From: Flavobacterium azizsancarii
GTDB taxonomy: Bacteria > Bacteroidota > Bacteroidia > Flavobacteriales > Flavobacteriaceae
Assembly (NCBI RefSeq): GCF_027980145.1
Contig: NZ_JAMZNK010000005.1
Coordinates: 124,001-188,000, forward strand
Direction of reading: 5' to 3'
Length of the DNA: 64,000 nt
In this document: positions 60,765 to 64,000 of the stretch, in pieces
Layout: each line of letters starts with the position of its first letter
How positions within the stretch are numbered: the stretch's first letter is position 1
The notes under the pieces: model-generated
Told to the model about the DNA's origin: nothing
Databases searched by the model: none
What the model saw: only the letters and a program-made list of their open reading frames with translations
Translations under genes and position numbers: made by a program

Positions 60765-61196
60765 ATGAATATAAAACTTTTATTTCCCCTTTTTCTCGTT
60801 TTTATGCTTGTTTTTTCATGTAATTCTAAAGACGAAAAAAGTCAATACAAGCATATTGTATATCACGCCGTAAACGGAAAAGACACAGCCATTTTAAAAA
60901 TAAATATAAATGACAAACGCTTTTACGGAAGTTATGAAAGATCTTATTATCAGCAAGGAAAAGATTCCGGCGATGTTAGGGGAGATATAAAAGGAGACAC
61001 GTTAAGAGGGGACTTTCATTATATTTCAAATGGCGGAAGCTGGAAAAGGATTCCATTAGCGTTACTAAAGAAAGATAAAAAACTAGTCTTAGGAAACGGT
61101 ATCATTACAACTTATTTCAATCTTCCGTGTTTTATGCCCGGAACCCCCATAGAATACCATAATTCAAAGTTTATTTTTGAAGAGGTGAAAAAGTAA
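60765..61196 (+). CDS. Small putative lipoprotein
   Basis: 143 residues with a lipoprotein signal ending VFSCNSKDE (Cys19). The mature part has a beta-rich pattern with GSYERSYYQQGKDSGDVRGDIKGDTLRGDF and a Cys-Pro near the end (NLPCFMPG). No family recognised. Follows the thioesterase by 87 bp including the inverted repeat. Confidence 0.6.
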   Translation: MNIKLLFPLFLVFMLVFSCNSKDEKSQYKHIVYHAVNGKDTAILKININDKRFYGSYERSYYQQGKDSGDVRGDIKGDTLRGDFHYISNGGSWKRIPLALLKKDKKLVLGNGIITTYFNLPCFMPGTPIEYHNSKFIFEEVKK

Positions 61197-61198
61197 AT

Positions 61199-61257
61199 AG
61201 TTTTGAGTCGCAGTTTTCAGTTAGACTGCGTGAGACTGAAAACTGCGACTGAAAACT
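61199..61257. repeat. Near-perfect 23-position inverted repeat between convergent genes
   Basis: AGTCGCAGTTTTCAGT (61206-61221) and ACTGAAAACTGCGACT (61235-61250) are exact complements; AGTTTT/AAAACT extend the stem past one mismatch. It can act as a terminator for both genes, and its ACTGAAAACT units recur inside the arms. Confidence 0.8.
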
Positions 61258-61262
61258 TAAAA

Positions 61263-62519
61263 CTAACTAAGCGGTCCTATTGTCGATGGCAATTCGAATA
61301 TTTCCAGATCAAAATAAATGACAGAAGCCATAACATGATCAAAAATATCGGCTTGGATATATTCGTAATTAGCCCAGCGTTTGTCACTCGAAAAAGCATA
61401 AATCTCTAACGGAACTCCGTGTGCTGTAGATTGCAGCTGACGACACATCATATGCATATCTTTGTTCAGTCCTGGATGCGTTATCAAATATTGAATAATA
61501 TATTTTCTAAACAAACCAAGATTTGTCATATTTCGACCATTAAGCGACAGCGATTTATCGACCTCACGCAAATCATTGTATTTTTCAATTTCAGCCTGTC
61601 GCGTTTCAATATATGAACTAATAAGCTGAACACGTTTCATGTGATTAAGATCATCATTATTCAAAAAACGAATACTGCTGCTTTTTATCAGAATATGTCT
61701 TTTAATACGTCTTCCGTCAGATTTTTGCATTCCGCGCCAGTTCTGGAACGAGTCAGAACTTAAAGCATAGGTAGGAATCGTGGTAATTGTATTGTCAAAA
61801 TTTCGAACCTTTACAGTTGTCAGATTAATTTCGATCACATCACCATCAGCACCAAATTTATCCATTGTAATCCAGTCACCAATACGAACCATATCGTTAA
61901 TCGCAACCTGAACACTCGAAACAAAACCTAAAATGGTATCCCTGAAAATCAAGATAATAATTGCTGAAAGCGTTCCTAAAATAGTTAGTAATTCACCTTG
62001 TTTGATTCCGAATAAAGTTGAAATAATAAGTGCAACACCAAAAATCCAAAGAACAATCATAATAACCTGAATAAAGCTATCAATTGGTTTGTCGCTATAT
62101 TCCGGCTTTTGCTTTAAATAATCCCGTAAAGCATTAAAAATCGTTCTGATGATCCATAATGAAATCAAAACGATATATACACCAACTATTTTTCCAAAAA
62201 CAGACTCCCAGTACTCATACTTGTCCAAAATAATTGGAACGGCTTTATAGATAAAGAAAAACGGAATTAAATACGCTGTGTATTTTGTAGTTTTATTGTG
62301 AATTAAATAATCGTCAAACTTTGTTTTGGTTTTTTGCGCAAATACAGCAGTCAAAGTAACCAAAACAAATTTTGCGATATAATAAATAGCAAAAGCCAAT
62401 GCCACCAGGACGACAATATTAAGAATGAGGCTAATATAAGACGCAAAATTGCGGCTCATTCCCCAATCTCTAAAAAGAGGGTATAAAAAATTAAATATCT
62501 TATCCAAAAACTTATGCAT
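61263..62519 (-). CDS. MscS-type mechanosensitive ion channel
   Basis: 418 residues: four to five membrane helices in the first 200 residues, then ILIFRDTILGFVSSVQVAINDMVRIGDWI (pore helix and beta domain entry), GADGDVIEINLTTVKVRNFDNTITTIPTYAL. It opens under membrane tension to release solutes. The C-terminal domain is longer than in E. coli MscS. Overlaps the DUF3817 gene upstream by 8 bp. Confidence 0.9.
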   Translation of the reverse strand: MHKFLDKIFNFLYPLFRDWGMSRNFASYISLILNIVVLVALAFAIYYIAKFVLVTLTAVFAQKTKTKFDDYLIHNKTTKYTAYLIPFFFIYKAVPIILDKYEYWESVFGKIVGVYIVLISLWIIRTIFNALRDYLKQKPEYSDKPIDSFIQVIMIVLWIFGVALIISTLFGIKQGELLTILGTLSAIIILIFRDTILGFVSSVQVAINDMVRIGDWITMDKFGADGDVIEINLTTVKVRNFDNTITTIPTYALSSDSFQNWRGMQKSDGRRIKRHILIKSSSIRFLNNDDLNHMKRVQLISSYIETRQAEIEKYNDLREVDKSLSLNGRNMTNLGLFRKYIIQYLITHPGLNKDMHMMCRQLQSTAHGVPLEIYAFSSDKRWANYEYIQADIFDHVMASVIYFDLEIFELPSTIGPLS

Positions 62520-62799
62520 TACTTTCTAAATATTTTTTCTCGATATAAAAAGTTCCAAAAGGAACAAGAGAAGCAATTTGTATGATTCCGAAAGTTTTTA
62601 GATCCCAATTTTGAGGTTTTCTAAGCAAAAATGCCAACAAAACATAACCAATAAATAAAACACCATGCGCCATTCCTAAAGGACGTAATAAAGTATGATA
62701 AAGTTCCGGATTATTGTTTTTGATAACGAGCATATTAGCGAATAATACTAAATAAGAAATTCCTTCTAAAATTGCGGTAACTTTGAAAATCTTGAGCAT
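62512..62799 (-). CDS. DUF3817 membrane protein
   Basis: 95 residues with three membrane segments: ILEGISYLVLFANMLVI, GMAHGVLFIGYVLLAFLL and IIQIASLVPFGTFYIE. RLEGISYL and HGxLF blocks are the DUF3817 signature. Function unknown; it shares an 8-bp overlap with the MscS gene, so they are translated from one mRNA. Confidence 0.85.
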   Translation of the reverse strand: MLKIFKVTAILEGISYLVLFANMLVIKNNNPELYHTLLRPLGMAHGVLFIGYVLLAFLLRKPQNWDLKTFGIIQIASLVPFGTFYIEKKYLESNA

Positions 62800-62877
62800 C
62801 TGTATGTTTTTTTAAATTTAATCAGGCAAAATTAAGTAATATGGTTGGTTTATGCGGTATGAATCAAGAAAGTAATT

Positions 62878-62885
62878 TACTTTTG
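62878..62885 (+). promoter_or_regulatory. -7 box of the DUF6155 gene
   Basis: TACTTTTG, 18 bases before the ATG at 62904. No well-placed TTTG upstream. Confidence 0.45.
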
Positions 62886-62903
62886 TAATCTTAAACTTTG
62901 ATA

Positions 62904-63437
62904 ATGAGTAAACGCGATCTAAAAAAATATCTGACCGAATTGAGCAAAGAGCAACTCGAAGAGCAAATTATCGAGTTGTACGAAAAATTTAGTCCGGTAA
63001 AAGTCTATTATGATTTTGCATTTAACCCAAAAGAGGACAAACTTCTCCAGGAATGTAAAGTTAAAATATCACATGAATATTTCCCAATAAAAAAGCCCAA
63101 TGCAAAATGGCGTCCAAAAGCAAAAATGCGACGCTCTGTGGCTCAGAAATATATCAAACATTTTATAGTATTAGGAGTAGATCCTTTTGTAATTGCAGAT
63201 ATAATGCTTTACAATATTGAAATAGCACAGACTTATTCATCAAACAATTTTATTAAGCAGGAATTATTCTACAAAAGCATGTTGAATTCATTTGAGCAGG
63301 CAGTAAATTTTGTAATTTCTAACGGAATTTTAACCGATTTCAAAGACAGGATTTTTTCGATACAACAAGAAACTCTTCAACAAAAATGGAAAAACAAGTA
63401 TGATTTTGAGGCCATTTTAGAGAAAATCGACTTATAA
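62904..63437 (+). CDS. DUF6155 family protein
   Basis: 177 residues from the ATG at 62904; a TTG two codons upstream (62898) is the alternative. RDLKKYLTELSKEQLEEQIIELYEKFSPVK and YYDFAFNPKEDKLLQECKVKI belong to the DUF6155 type; the rest is helical. Cytoplasmic; function undescribed. Single gene with its own -7 box. Confidence 0.8.
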   Translation: MSKRDLKKYLTELSKEQLEEQIIELYEKFSPVKVYYDFAFNPKEDKLLQECKVKISHEYFPIKKPNAKWRPKAKMRRSVAQKYIKHFIVLGVDPFVIADIMLYNIEIAQTYSSNNFIKQELFYKSMLNSFEQAVNFVISNGILTDFKDRIFSIQQETLQQKWKNKYDFEAILEKIDL

Positions 63438-63517
63438 AGACTTTTCTCATAAAAAATCTTATTTAAAAAAAACATTTATTTTACGTTAAAATAAGATGAA
63501 TAACTGTTTTTTCGGTG

Positions 63518-63525
63518 TATTTTTG
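63518..63525 (+). promoter_or_regulatory. -7 box of the helicase gene
   Basis: TATTTTTG, 20 bases before the ATG at 63546. Confidence 0.45.
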
Positions 63526-63545
63526 CAAAAATCCAAAAATAAACA

Positions 63546-64000
63546 ATGTCTCAAAACACTTTAGAAATAGAAAGAGAAGAGAAAAAAGAACTTTATGCAT
63601 ACCAAAAAGGCGATATCGATGCCATTTTTGAACGTTTAGACAATGCTCCTTCGAAACATCATTTATTATATCAATTACCTACAGGTGGTGGAAAAACAGT
63701 TATTTTTTCTGAAATCGTGCGTCGTTATTTAGCGAATAATGATAAAAAGGTAGTGGTTTTAACGCACCGTATTGAACTTTGCAAACAAACCTCAAAAATG
63801 TTAAAAGGGTTTGGTGTTTCTAATAAGATAATCAATAGTAAAGTAAAGGAATTGCCTGACCAAAACGAATTTTCGTGTTTTGTTGCCATGGTTGAGACTT
63901 TAAAAAACCGTATCAATGATGAAAAATTACATCTTGATAACATTGGTTTGGTTATTATTGATGAGGCGCATTACAATTCATTCAGAAAATTATTAAACTC
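63546..64000 (+). CDS. DEAD/DEAH-box helicase, 3' end outside window
   Basis: 151 residues are visible from ATG 63546. The Q-motif-like YAYQKGDIDAIFERL, Walker A LPTGGGKTVIF (about 42-52), motif Ia VVLTHRIELCKQ and the Walker B DEAH box VIIDEAHYNSF belong to superfamily 2. The IELCKQ and GGGKT style resembles the DEAD/DEAH helicase of DNA-repair or restriction-like type (compare SSL2/RadD). Domain 2 is cut off, so the exact family is open. Confidence 0.88.
   Translation, partial: MSQNTLEIEREEKKELYAYQKGDIDAIFERLDNAPSKHHLLYQLPTGGGKTVIFSEIVRRYLANNDKKVVVLTHRIELCKQTSKMLKGFGVSNKIINSKVKELPDQNEFSCFVAMVETLKNRINDEKLHLDNIGLVIIDEAHYNSFRKLLN

Overview
The window looks like a chromosomal segment of a Flavobacterium-type bacterium (Bacteroidota). 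Reasons seen directly: AT-rich DNA, A-rich stretches instead of Shine-Dalgarno sites before start codons, many TAnnTTTG -7 boxes with an upstream TTG/TTTG, and gene families with flavobacterial shapes (535-residue signal peptidase I, phosphoenolpyruvate carboxylase with a TAHPTQ motif, fused E1 alpha-beta 2-oxoacid dehydrogenase, arginine decarboxylase next to a deoxyhypusine-synthase-like enzyme). The species assignment is inference.

Layout. 1-5.1 kb: right-hand end of a prophage or prophage remnant (tail-region proteins, SGNH hydrolase, holin, small acidic protein, lipoprotein, PD-(D/E)XK-like protein, M15 endolysin, membrane coiled-coil protein carrying a 54-bp tandem duplication). 5.3-14.2 kb: acyltransferase, an XRE repressor divergent from an M14 carboxypeptidase with six near-identical palindromes between them, Lrp regulator, ppc, DinB protein, recQ. 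14.2-17.5 kb: a likely polyamine operon (promoter, small leader ORF, arginine decarboxylase, DHS-like enzyme, Asp/Glu-tailed protein). 17.5-23.2 kb: aroB, proline dehydrogenase, porin, ABC exporter.

23.3-27 kb is a scarred region: two tRNA-Val(UAC) genes with duplicated promoters, a decayed insertion-sequence transposase end, a propeller lipoprotein gene broken by one amber codon, a repeated tRNA-end/terminator segment, and a decayed partial copy of the PQQ-like propeller gene at 28 kb. 27-47 kb: housekeeping and accessory genes (TPR lipoprotein, adenylate-kinase-like protein, signal peptidase I, lipoproteins, two serine hydrolases, Ca2+/H+ antiporter, endonuclease V without a normal start codon, an ABC-F protein whose start codon lies in a potential hairpin). 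47-64 kb: orphan NMT1-like binding protein, DUF4265/VOC/DinB cluster, nucleoside phosphorylase, SUI1 homologue, 2OG dioxygenase, E1 fusion, DUF885 lipoprotein, quinone oxidoreductase with Crp regulator, a Crp pseudogene, thioesterase, MscS channel and the start of a DEAD/DEAH helicase.

The most interesting signals are regulatory: the six-operator XRE/M14 divergon, the leader of the polyamine operon, and the hairpin over the ABC-F start. No CRISPR array, rRNA or recognisable defence island was seen. All family calls come from reading motifs by eye; no database search was possible.
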